This document shows, in pieces, positions 32,303 through 41,944 of a stretch of DNA of 64,000 bases. The stretch is from Porphyra umbilicalis (Eukaryota; Rhodophyta; Bangiophyceae; Bangiales; Bangiaceae), in contig KV919147.1 in NCBI GenBank assembly GCA_002049455.2, forward strand, positions 1-64,000. The letters are read 5' to 3'. Position 1 is the first letter of the stretch. Each line of letters starts with the position of its first letter. Both the position numbers and the translations under genes were made by a program. The notes beneath the pieces are model-generated. The model ran no database searches, was not told where the DNA came from, and saw only the letters and a program-made list of their open reading frames with translations.

Positions 32303-34098
32303 CTAGGCGCCGCGTCCAGCGCCACGCATCCAGACGGCCACGCGTCCCCCCCCACGCCACGCCTCACCAGACAGCGAAAAACAGCAAGAAAATAAAACAA
32401 CACACTGACCGCATGACGCTGCCCGCCCACCGTTGTATTCCCCCCCCCCCCCTTCGCCGCCACCACCGCCCGCCCGGCGGGGCCCCCCTCGGGTGCCCGC
32501 CTCAGGCGAAAAAGCGGCCTCCCCTCGCCCACCGCCCCCCCGGCCCGGGGGGCCGCGCGCGCCACGCCCGCGCCGCGGCCGCACGGCCACGGGCGCGGCA
32601 GACGCCGCGTCGGCCGCCGCCGCCGCCGCCGCCGCTGCTGCTGCGGCCGCCGCCGCCGCCGCCACGGGGCGGGCGGCCTGCCGCCGCTCGACGAGCCGCA
32701 TAACCGTCTCGTAGGTGAGGAACATGAGCGCCGTCGACGGGACGACGCGGGCGAGGTGGGTGCCCATCCCCGCGTAGAGGCCGTGGCGCCCCTCCTCCCG
32801 CGCAATCGTCGTGAGCGTGCGGAGGACGCCGTCGTACTTGGCGGGCGCGGCGGCGAGGGGCAGCTGCCGCATGCGCGTGCGCACGACCTCGTGGCTGTCG
32901 GGGGGAGCGCGCGGGTGGGGGGGTGAGGGGCGCCGCCGCGTGCGTCGGGGGAGGGAGGAAAACGTGAGGAACAAAAGGGAGACGAGCAGCCACAGACGAG
33001 CAGCAAGGCGTCGCCGAGACGTCAGAAATCAAGGCAGGAGAGCTGTGGGGCGTGCATGGCATCGTCGCCACGGTGGTGGTGTCATGCGGAACGGACAGCG
33101 ACTGTCGCACGCACGGGCGGCGCTCCACTCCTGCGGCCGCCCGCCCCCCCCCCCCCCCCCCCACCCCCCAAGAACGTACGGGTAGGTCGTGGCGCTCGCC
33201 ACCAGCTTGGCCGCCGCCGCCGATCCAAACAGCTGCACGGAGGTGAGCGCGCCGTCCCCCCCCCCCGCGACGCCACGTTGCGCTCCGCCACAATCCGCTT
33301 GAGGCGCTCGTACACGACAAACTGGGCGACCGTCTCGGTGGCCCCCCAGTAGCTCGCGCCGAGGCCCTTGTAAAAGGCGCCGACGCCCTCCTCCCGCAGT
33401 ATCCTGCTGACCGCGTCGGCGTAGCCGCGGTAGGCCCCCCCCCCCCCCCCACCATGGCGCCCGCCGGCGTGGCGGTTGCCGCCGCCGCCGCCGCCCCCCC
33501 CCCCCCCCCCCCCCGCCTGCAGCTGCATGCGCGTCTTGAGCATCCACACGGGGTTGGTGAGCGTGTTGGACGCGATGCCCGCCGACGCGGCCGCGGCCAC
33601 GTGCACGAGGGGCGAATCCTCCCCCGCCACCCGCGCGGCCGCCGCCTTGACCGTCGCGTACGCCCAAAAGTAGATGGCGCGGGCGGGGAGGATGCCGACG
33701 AGCGTCGCGGGGAGGCCCGTAAAGAAGCCCCGGGCGCCCTCGGATGCGGCGATGGAGCGCGCGACGGCCACGGGGCGGTAGGAGGAGTGTTGTTGGAGGC
33801 GCGTCTTGACCACCTCCATCGGGCACGTGAGCGTCGCCGAGACGGTGCCGGCAAAGCCGCCGGCGAGGAAGGACGCCACCTGCCGCTCCCGCGCGTCCCG
33901 CCGCGCCGCCGCAGACGCCGTCGTGGCCGTGGCGGCCACGACGACCACCCGCCGGTGGGGGGGGGAGGGGGGGGGGGGGGGGCCGCCCCCGGCACGTGCC
34001 ACCCGCCGGCCGCCACGGCGGCCAGGGAGGAGGGCGGGCGCCCGCACCACGGGGGGGCCGTGGCCGCGCCGCCGCGCCGCGCACGGCGGGGACGCCAT
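32303..34098 (-). CDS. Mitochondrial carrier, pyrimidine-nucleotide (RIM2/SLC25A33-36) type
   Basis: Inner-membrane carrier with three Solcar repeats. The signature loops are PMEVVK (repeat 1, about residue 93), PVWMLK (repeat 2) and PHEVVR (repeat 3). A W at the acidic position of repeat 2 and YPHEVVRTR in repeat 3 are typical of the RIM2/SLC25A33/A36 pyrimidine-nucleotide group, as is ASYWGATETVAQFVVYE. Exon 1 is 34098-33180 (ATG in CCATGG) and exon 2 is 32894-32303. The intron 32895-33179 has GTACGT...GACAG ends and restores TYPHEVV across the junction. A Gly-rich insertion expands the loop between repeats 2a and 2b. Exon 1 changes frame by one base in a poly-G run at about 33255-33266, probably a length error. 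After VMRLVERRQ an Ala-run tail of about 120 codons is doubtful. Confidence 0.85.
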
Positions 34099-34963
34099 GG
34101 ACGCGCGCGGGCGTCGGCGCGGCGGAGCGCAAGCGGGGGGATGACCGACGGTGGGGATGCTCCGCGGCAATGGCGCACGGCCCCAAAACCCCAAACCGCA
34201 ACCGCGGCGGCGGCGACAAGCGCAAACGGGACGGCACCGGACACGGTGGCGGCCGCGTCGAGGGCGCCGTGGCGCCACGACGGTGCCGCCGAGGTCCGCC
34301 GCCACGCGCGCCCGAGGTTTTTTTTTGTTGCGGCCGACGCGCGCGCGGCGGATGCGCCGTCTGCCGCGCTGAAACGTCAGGGAGGCCGCCCAATCGGCGG
34401 CACGGCGCGTGCCGCCGTGCGGGTGCGGGCGCGTGATTGGGTACACGGTTCAGATCCTTCCACGTACGGTTACGGTCGCCACGGCGACGAAATGTGGGAA
34501 AAACTGCTGGCGGACAGTAGTGTAAACAGCGGGGGGCCGTCTCGCCGCAGCGTCGGCGGCACGCCGCCGTCCCCCCCTCTCCCCCCGCCGCGACGGACAG
34601 GAGGTGGCAGACCACGGCGGCCGCCGCGGGGGCGACGCGGGGAGGCGAGCGGTAACGTCGCTCGCCTCCTCGCCCGACGCAGGGGTCCCCTCGTCGATTA
34701 CGTGCAGTGGCGTAAACCACACAGTGTCGGATGGCTACTCGCCGCAGCGGCCGGTCCGCCGGCGCCCGCCGCGGCGCGCCCGACCGCCGTCGGCGCGCGC
34801 GCAGCGCCCCACGCCGCCGCGCCGGTCGCGTCGGCCCACCGCCCCGCCGCCACCCCCACCACGCCGCAAGAAAGGGCGGCGAGGCCGCAGGGACCACCCC
34901 GACACCCGCGAGCTCCCTCGACGGGACCCCCCCCCCCCACGCACCCCCCCCCCCCCAGACGCG

Positions 34964-36300
34964 CTAGGTGAGCTTGGCAAAGTACAAGTCAATGGCCATC
35001 CGCCGCCGCAGCGCGGCCATATGCTCCTGCGTAAAGCGGATGTCGACGCCCAGGGACAGGCAGTCGGCAAAGAGGGCGGTGAAAACCCCGCAGCTGCCGC
35101 TATCCCGCTGGTGCGGGATCCCGTCATTGACGTCGGTCGGCCACCCGTCGACGCCGAGCGCCGCCGCCGCGTCCGCCCCGTGCTTGGCCCGCACCTCGTC
35201 GACGAGCCAGCGGCGGAGGGAGTCGACGATGCCGTCCATGTCGCTCCCGTGCATCGAGTCGAGGTACCGGAAGCGCCGCGCGGCCACGTCGACGGCCGCC
35301 AACACCCAGTGGTACTGGGACAAGTTGACGGGCACGAGGAGCGTGTCGAGCGCCAACACATCCACCCGCGCCTTGGTCGTCCACCGCGCGACGCCCGCAT
35401 AGTCGTAGCCACCGGCGCCCTGCGCGAGGCGCGTGTGGAAAAAGGTGTTGAAGCAGTAGGCGCGCACGGGGGGGCGCTTGCCCCGCCCGCCGGCGCGCGG
35501 CGACGGGCCGCCGGCGGGGCGCTTGCCGGCGGCGGGGGTGCCCCCCCCGTCCCCCCCCCCCCCCCCCCCCCCCCGGGAGCGCTCGTTGAGCATCGCCACG
35601 TACGAGTTGAGGAGCTCGTCATTCAACCAGCGGGAGCCGCGCAGCCGCTTGAAATCCGCAACCGTGAGCGTAATGCGCGCGGCGGGGACGGCGCAAACGA
35701 CCTCCGCGTCGGCGCGGCCGCGGGTGAGGGACTCGACAAACGCCGCCTCGGCGCCGTTGAGTGGCCGCACGTCGAGGGCGCCGACGCGCGGGCGCACGCC
35801 GGGGGGGACCGCCGCCCGGGGGGGTCGGCCACGACCGCCCCCGCCGCCGACGCCGACGGCGGGGGGGGGGGGCGCGCGCCCGGGCGCCCGCGCAACGACC
35901 GCAACGACGGGCGGTCGGGGGCCGACGGCGTCGACGCCGCCGCCGCCGCCGCCGCCGCCGCCCCGTCGGCCGCCGTCGACGACGCCTCCCCGTCGCTCCC
36001 GTCGGCGGTCAAGTCGACGATTGGGGGGGGAGGGAGCGGGAGGCGGCGCGCGCCGCGCGCCGCGCGCGCCGCGTGCGTGGCGTCAAGGGAAGGAAGGCCG
36101 GCAGCGGCGGTGGCTCTGCCTTGGCGGGGGGGGGGGGGGCGATGGCGACGGCCGCCGCCGCCGCCGCCGCCCCGACGCGGCCGACGCGGGGGCCCCGTTG
36201 GTGGCGGCGGCGGGGGTGGCGGCCGCCCCCGCCCCCGCCCCCGCCGCCGCCGCCGCCGACCGCGGGGCGGCACCGTCGGCGACCGCCGCCTTGACCGCCT
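34964..36300 (-). CDS. Ulp1/SENP-family SUMO protease
   Basis: C48-family cysteine protease that matures SUMO and removes it from proteins. The catalytic domain is one frame, 35797-34964, counting its first residue as 1. It has WLNDELLNSY at 57-66, the catalytic triad H163 (QYHWVLAAVD), D180 (YLDSMHG) and C236 (DSGSCGVF), and the oxyanion Q230 (IPHQ). It ends AIDLYFAKLT. A Gly/Lys/Arg-rich insertion (about 75-110) interrupts the domain. The frame has no ATG at its upstream end, so the N-terminus continues upstream. Another minus frame there carries IVDLTADGSDGE at about 35985-36021, a good SUMO-interaction motif. The joint crosses G-runs and is unresolved, so the left end of the gene may reach 37.7 kb through Ala/Pro/Arg-rich text. 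Catalytic part certain; N-terminus inferred. Confidence 0.85.
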
Positions 36301-36771
36301 CCCGCTTTGCGCGGCGCTTGGAGCGCCCCCGCGCCGTCGACGGGACGGGCGGGACGGGGAGCGTCAGCGGCGGCGGCGTCGGCGGCGCCACTGCCGCCGC
36401 TGCGTCTGCCGCCGCCGCCTCGGCCGCCGCCGCCGCCGCCGCCTCGGCGGCCGCAAACCGCCGCGACCGCCCCGCCTCGGCGTCGTCCGCGTCGGCGCGG
36501 AGGGAGGCGAGGAGGCGCTCCTCGGTCGGCTCCCGCGGCTGCCGCCGCCGCCGCCGACCCGCCGCGCGCGCCGCGTCGGCGGGGGGGGCCCACGGGGGGG
36601 TTTGCCCCGCCGCCGCCGCCGCGCCCCGCCGCTCCCCGTCGACCCGTCGACCGAGGGGGGGAGCCGCCGCGGCCGCCGCCCGGGGGGGGGGGGGGGGGGG
36701 GGGGGGGGGACGTCAACCCCGCCGCGTCCAGGCGGGCGGCGACCACCTCCACGTCCCGGTCGGTCGCTGCA

Positions 36772-36805
<34 letters not shown>

Positions 36806-37062
36806 CGGCTGCCGCAAGCCGCCGCCGACTGCCGGCCGGCGGGGCGGTCGCCGGCGGGGCGGGTGCCGGCGGGGCGGCCGCCGGGGAGGCGGCGGCAGTG
36901 ACCGCCACGGGCAGCCGCCCCCCCCCCCCACCCACCCCACGCCGTCGAGGGCGCGACGGCGTCATGGCGTCGGCCGCCGCCGCCGCCCGTGCCGCCGTCG
37001 CCGCCGCCTCGGCCGCCGCCGCCACCGCCTCGGCGGCCGCCGCCTCTGCGGCGGACGCGTCG

Positions 37063-37104
<42 letters not shown>

Positions 37105-38100
37105 TCGCTACCGTCGGCGCTGCGTGAGCGCCGCCGCCGCCGCCGCTTGGTCGCAGAGCCGCCGTCAGCAGGCGCGCCCGCAACCGCCCCCGGGGTGGGG
37201 GTGAGGGCGAGGACGCTTCGCTTCCCGGGGCGCCGCCGCGACGGCGGCGGCGTGGCGCCGGCCGGCAGTCCGTCGGGGGGGGGATCGTGCCAGCCGCGCG
37301 CGGCGGCGGCAGCGGCGGCAGCGGCGGCAGCGGCGGCGGGGGTGGGGGGGGAGGGGGGGCGGGGGGGCGCCGGGCGGCTCCCCCCGCCCGCCGCGGGAGG
37401 AGCGCCGCCGGCGGCGGGTGGGGGCGGCGGCCGCCGTCGGCGGCGGCGGCGGCAGGGGGAAGACGGTCGATGGGGCGGCGGCGGCGGCGGCGGAGCGGGC
37501 CGGCGGCGGCGGCGGCGGCGGCGGCGCGGCGGCGCGGCGAGCCGCCGCCGCCGGTGGCGGTGGCGGCCGCGGCGGCGGTGACGGCGGCGGCGGCGCCGCC
37601 GCGGGCGGCCGACGCCGGTGGCGGCGCGCGGGGGGGGGGGGGGACGCCGCCGTCGGCGTCACCGGGGGGGGGGGGGGGGGGGGGGGACACGGCGCGGCCG
37701 CGCGGGCGCGCCATCCACGCCAGGACGGGGCAGGGGGGCGGGGCGGCGTCGGCGCGGCGGCGCGGCGGCGCGGCGGCGCGGCGGCGGCGGCGGCGGCGGG
37801 CGGGGCGGGCGCGTGGCGGGGGGGGGTCCCGCCCCGTGCCGCACGCAGTGTCGCCGCCGCGGCGTGGGGCGGCCGCGGGGCCGTCGCGCCCGTTTGGTGC
37901 CCCGACTAGTGGTATTCAGCGCCGAAATTTGGGGGGGTTGCGGATCACCGGCGGCGGGGGGGGGGCAGTTGCGACGGGTGTGGTGTACTTTGGTGTTGCC
38001 CGCAGGGGGGGGGGGGGATCAAGTGCGGCCGCGGGGGGCGGCCGCGGCGGCTGCAAAGCGCGCCGCCTTTGTCGGTGGCTCCCGTATGGCACTTCCCTAA
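36301..38100. other. Extreme GC low-complexity block
   Basis: Runs of GCC/GGC and poly-G dominate, with up to about 25 G in a row near 36690-36710. Frames stay open on both strands as poly-Ala, poly-Pro, poly-Gly or poly-Arg. The minus strand has a basic patch (GRSKRRAKREAVKAA near 36300) that could be a nuclear-localisation segment of the Ulp1 N-terminus. I cannot assign exons. Confidence 0.4.
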
Positions 38101-38161
38101 AAAATGGACACGCCGCGGATCGTTCGCACGATCACCCCTCTCACAGACCCCGTGAGGGGCT

Positions 38162-38523
38162 GCACGATGTCGACGGAGCGCACGATGTCTTACAGAACAG
38201 CTCAACACGAGTTCGGATCCCAGGACAATTCTCGCTCATCACGTGGCCGGGATGGCGGAATCGAAGAGGGCGAGTGATCTGATGCCCCATTGTCTCAGCA
38301 AAGTGGGCCACGTCTTAATATCGGGCTACTTGTTGCCATTAAGATTCCCGGTTTCGACATCGTGCTCGACATCGTGCTCGATGCACGATGTCCACTTCGT
38401 GCTGTGTTAATCGGCAGCCTCTAACTGAGCCAGTGGAAGCGGGTCGGGTGATTTCGTCTCGATTAGGGCTGCCAATATCGGGCCTCTCGATCTGAAAAAA
38501 GCACATCGTGCAGGACATCGTGC
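38162..38523. repeat. Cluster of GCACGATGTC / GACATCGTGC motifs
   Basis: Six exact copies of one 10-mer lie within 362 bases: forward at 38162, 38180 and 38383; inverted at 38356, 38368 and 38514. A seventh near-copy (GCACATCGTGC) lies at 38501. The cluster sits 460-820 bases upstream of the ATG of the Cys/His-rich gene at 38980. It could be a protein-binding array in a promoter or the subterminal repeats of a small element. A related sentence-like block (TAATATCGGG / CCAATATCGGG) is repeated at about 38317 and 38471. Confidence 0.7.
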
Positions 38524-38979
38524 TGGCCCGTCTAACGTGCAATCCGTAAGTTCTGTGGTGCAAACATGCCCATCCGCCTCTCGCCACAGGCTGTCGGCGC
38601 ATCTGTCGAGTGCCAGTTGCAGCGTCCATTTTCATTGGGCCTGCTCGCGCCGCACGCCCGGTCACGAGACACCATCAGTGGCCGCGCTCCTGCCGCAGAT
38701 CGTGTCATGAGACTGGATCTCCCGGTGGATTCAGCAGTGGACCACTCTCATTTGCTGCACGAATGTGCAGCTGAAGCGTCGACGGCGCTTGAAGGATTCC
38801 ACCAAGTCCAATCAGAACACACTTGGTGCGGCACGTTGACGACACTGTGCCGCGCGCCCGCCTCCAGCCTCTAAGATCCGTCCCAGAGACGCTCTCGTTC
38901 CCCCCCCGGTCTCCCGGGGTGGTCACCCAAGTGCCTATTTTATCTCCGCCGTGTCGTCTCGCACCGACGGTCCGAGAGA

Positions 38980-40620
38980 ATGGTCGGCCGGTGCACGATG
39001 TGCAGCTTCGATCTCGGGCGGGGGGACGACGGTGAGTTGCGCAAGGGGGGACACGACGCGCGGTCGTGTGAAATGAAAAACTACCCGTGCTTTCATCATC
39101 TCCCCACCGACGACTCGTTCTACGACCCTGAGACATGCACGATGCAAGGCTGCGCCCACGATGAGAAGTGCTCCAAGTGCAAACAACGAGGCCACCACGT
39201 GCGCACTCTCGTCATCAATGACGACCTGTACGTGCGGTCGGGGAGCCGCAGACTACCGTCCCGCAAGCGAACGGCCCCTGAGCTGTCGGGCGCGGACTTT
39301 GTGTGCGCCGCAGTCGATGACCAGTGCGTCAAAGAGTGGCTCAAGGCTTACCATGACAAGTGCTGGTCGGCCTGGGGCGAGCGGCAACGCTCGGCCAGCA
39401 ACGCGGAGCTGTTGCGGGACAACTTGTACCAAACTGGTTTGTCGACAACTGGGGCGGCCGACGTCATGCGGTCGAGCGGTATCCAGGCCGCTACTAACTC
39501 GGTTGACAATCGAGCCTTTTTTGACCGGACAGCTGCTGCATTAATGGATCCTGCTATGTCGGCCGTTGGCGCGGCAATGGCAGCAGCGACGGGCAGCACC
39601 GCGTCCAGCCGTGCTGCCCATGGCAGACTCGCGGGTGCTATTGGCGCGGGCGGCGGTGGGGCGCGGTCGGCGGCGGCGGCAACGGCCGTTGCTGAAGCCT
39701 CTGCGGCGGTGCAGGCGACGGGGGGCGCTGGGGAGGGACCTGGGGCGTTGCCGGTACTCGGGGCAGCACTGCGTCTCCGACGGCGCGCGGCCGTGGAGGG
39801 GTGAGGGCTGGGATAGCAGCTCGGGGAGCGGCTCGGGCGGCGTCGGTGAGTTCTCTCGTGACCGCCTCTTCTCGGGCAGGAAGCGACGGCGGAGTTTCTC
39901 TAGTCGCCGCCCGCATGGTTTCCAAGGAGAAGGGAGTTATGCAGGCAGCGGCTCTGCGCGCCGCCTCGGCCGTTCGTCGCATGACGGCGCCGGGAGTGGC
40001 GGTCGACTCGGTGGTCGGCGGCGGCGGAGATGGCGGCGGCGGCGGCGGCGGCGGCGCCCTCGCTGCTGCTGTGGGTGTGCGTCCCGCATCCCCGCCGGAC
40101 CACCTCGTGTGGCGCCCCGGCCAACGAGCCAAGTTTGACAACGCTGTGATCTTCTCGCACCCGACGGTGAACCAGTGGACCCCGGTGCAGCTTGCCAGGG
40201 CTGTATTTGTGGGTGCTATTGGGCCGGCCAACGCGCAGTTCTTCCCGAGGATGGAAGAGGCCTTCATCGACGCGGCCAAGGACCACGTCCTTACAGGGAT
40301 GACGCTCACGTGCGGCGCGGTCTCTCCTGCTGAGGTTGCAGAGCAGCTGTGCTACAAACGTACGCAGACACCGAACATCAATGTGTTGCCGATGATCGCG
40401 AAGTGGGTACAAAACCTGGTCATCGAATGCTCTGTTGCGGAGGTGGTCGTCACGCCGCCCGGCACTGAAGTGCAGCCAGACGGGGCGGGGGGCCGGTGCG
40501 AGCGAGGCGCCGTCGCGCAAGAGAGGGCGGACGACGGCGGCCATCGACGTGGATGAAGGTGTAGATGATGAGGAAGCGCCTATGTCGGTCCGGAGCGATA
40601 GTGGTGGCGAGTCTATGTAG
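38980..40620 (+). CDS. Cys/His-rich protein of unknown function (frame changes)
   Basis: From the ATG at 38980 the first frame has clustered metal-ligand residues: CTMCSFDLG...GHDARSC, then PCFHHLP, then CTMQGCAHDEKCSKCKQRGHH. These resemble one or two zinc-knuckle/ribbon modules. They are followed by a helical stretch (AELLRDNLYQTGLSTTGAAD) and an Ala/Gly-rich linker to 39804. A second plus frame (about 39910-40500) has ordinary protein text: DHLVWRPGQRAKFDNAVIF, VQLARAVFVGAIGPANAQFF, AAKDHVLTGMTLTCGAV. The last 40 codons (SRKRGRTTAAIDVDEGVD, ending GGESM) return to the first frame and stop at 40620. The changes fall in GGC- and G-runs, so they may be introns, length errors or decay. Family not recognised. 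A transposon-borne gene is possible. Confidence 0.5.
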
Positions 40621-40708
40621 GCGGTGGTGTCGGCGGTCGGGTGTGAGGTCGGGTGTGATGTGGATTTGGGCCCTCGTGGGCAGGAGGGCGTCGCCATTGT
40701 TACCAACG

Positions 40709-41890
40709 TCACGACGTCCGCCGCCACCATGACTGCCGCCGCCACCTCAGGCCGCCGCCAGCGTCATTGCCACGACCATCGTAACCGCCGTCACCGCCAT
40801 GGCTCCCGCCACCGCCATGGCTGCCGTCACCGCCAGCGCCATTGCCACGGCCGTCATAACCGCCGCCACCGCCATGGCTGCCGCCGCCGCCAGCTGCCGC
40901 CACCGCCATTTACATTGCCTCCAACGGCACGACGGCCGCTGGCGCCATGGTTGCCGGCACCGCCTCGGCCGCCGCCATTGCTATTGCCACCCTCGTCACG
41001 ACGGCCGCCGCATGGCTGCCGCCGCCCCCTCCACCACCGCCATTGGCCGCCGCATGGCTGCCGCCACCCCCTCCACCACCGCCATTGGCACGAACGTCAC
41101 GACGGCCACCGCCGCCATGGCTGCCGCCGCCACCTCGGCGGCCGGACGCGCCGTCGTTGGCAGCGGCGGCGGCGGCGGCACGCCGCCTGCCCGCGGCCGC
41201 CGCCCCGCCGGCGGTCCGGCGGCGCCGGCGGTCCGGCGGCGGGGGGTTGACCCACGGCTGCGGGAGCCCCGCGTAGGCCGCCTCAACGAGCGGGTGGCAC
41301 ACCCGACGGGTGCCCTCCCGCGTCCGTGAGGGGGGACCCGGCAGCGCCATGAGCGAGTTGTGCGCCCCCCGCCGTGGGGAGAGAGGCGCCCCCGCGAAGA
41401 TGGCAGCGGGTAATCCCCCGCGTCGTCGCAGGGGGCTCCCGAGGGTCCCTCGGCGCGTCGGTGGCGGGGTACACCCCCCACGGCCGCCCGTCGGCGCCGG
41501 CCGCGCCGGGCGCCACGCGCGCGGCGCCGAGCCCCTGCACGAGCCGCGCGACGGGCGACTCTGGCAGCAGCGGATCACGTGTCTGCACCGTCTGGTGCGG
41601 GCAAAGCCGCGGCGACCCGTGGCCGCGCCTGTGGCTGCTCCCCGACGGGTCGGCCCGTGCCCCCGCCAAAGTGCCGCCGAGGCGCTGCCGCCCGCGCCGG
41701 GGCGGCACCACACATCGTCCCTGACGGCCACGGCGTTGCGGGCGCGCGGCGGCGGGGGCGGCGCGTCATCCCCTGCCACGTCTTCCGTGCGGCAGCGGCG
41801 GCGGCCGGGCTCCACCCCCGCCCGCCCGCCCGCCGTGGAGTATCCCCGGCCGGGGGGAATACCCCGCGCAGACCGTGCCGCCACCACCGA
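40709..41890 (-). CDS. Gly-rich protein segments, unrecognised
   Basis: The minus strand ends in GGGGYDGRGNGAGGDGSH, then HGGDGGYDGRGNDAGGGLRW, then a stop near 40709, reminiscent of Gly/Tyr/Arg-rich tails of RNA-binding proteins. Upstream minus frames carry ordinary text, HNSLMALPGPPSRTREGTRR with CHPLVEAAYAGLPQPWVN (about 41220-41350) and LLPESPVARLVQGLGAARV (about 41500-41570). They are in different frames, so introns or errors are needed to join them. The plus strand gives only His/Arg repeats. I cannot name a family. It could be the 3' part of the MADS-box locus to its right or a separate gene. Confidence 0.3.
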
Positions 41891-41944
41891 CGGCGGCCCG
41901 CGGACAGCGGGGAGGGTGTAGGCCTCCGGACTCGGTGGCGGTCG

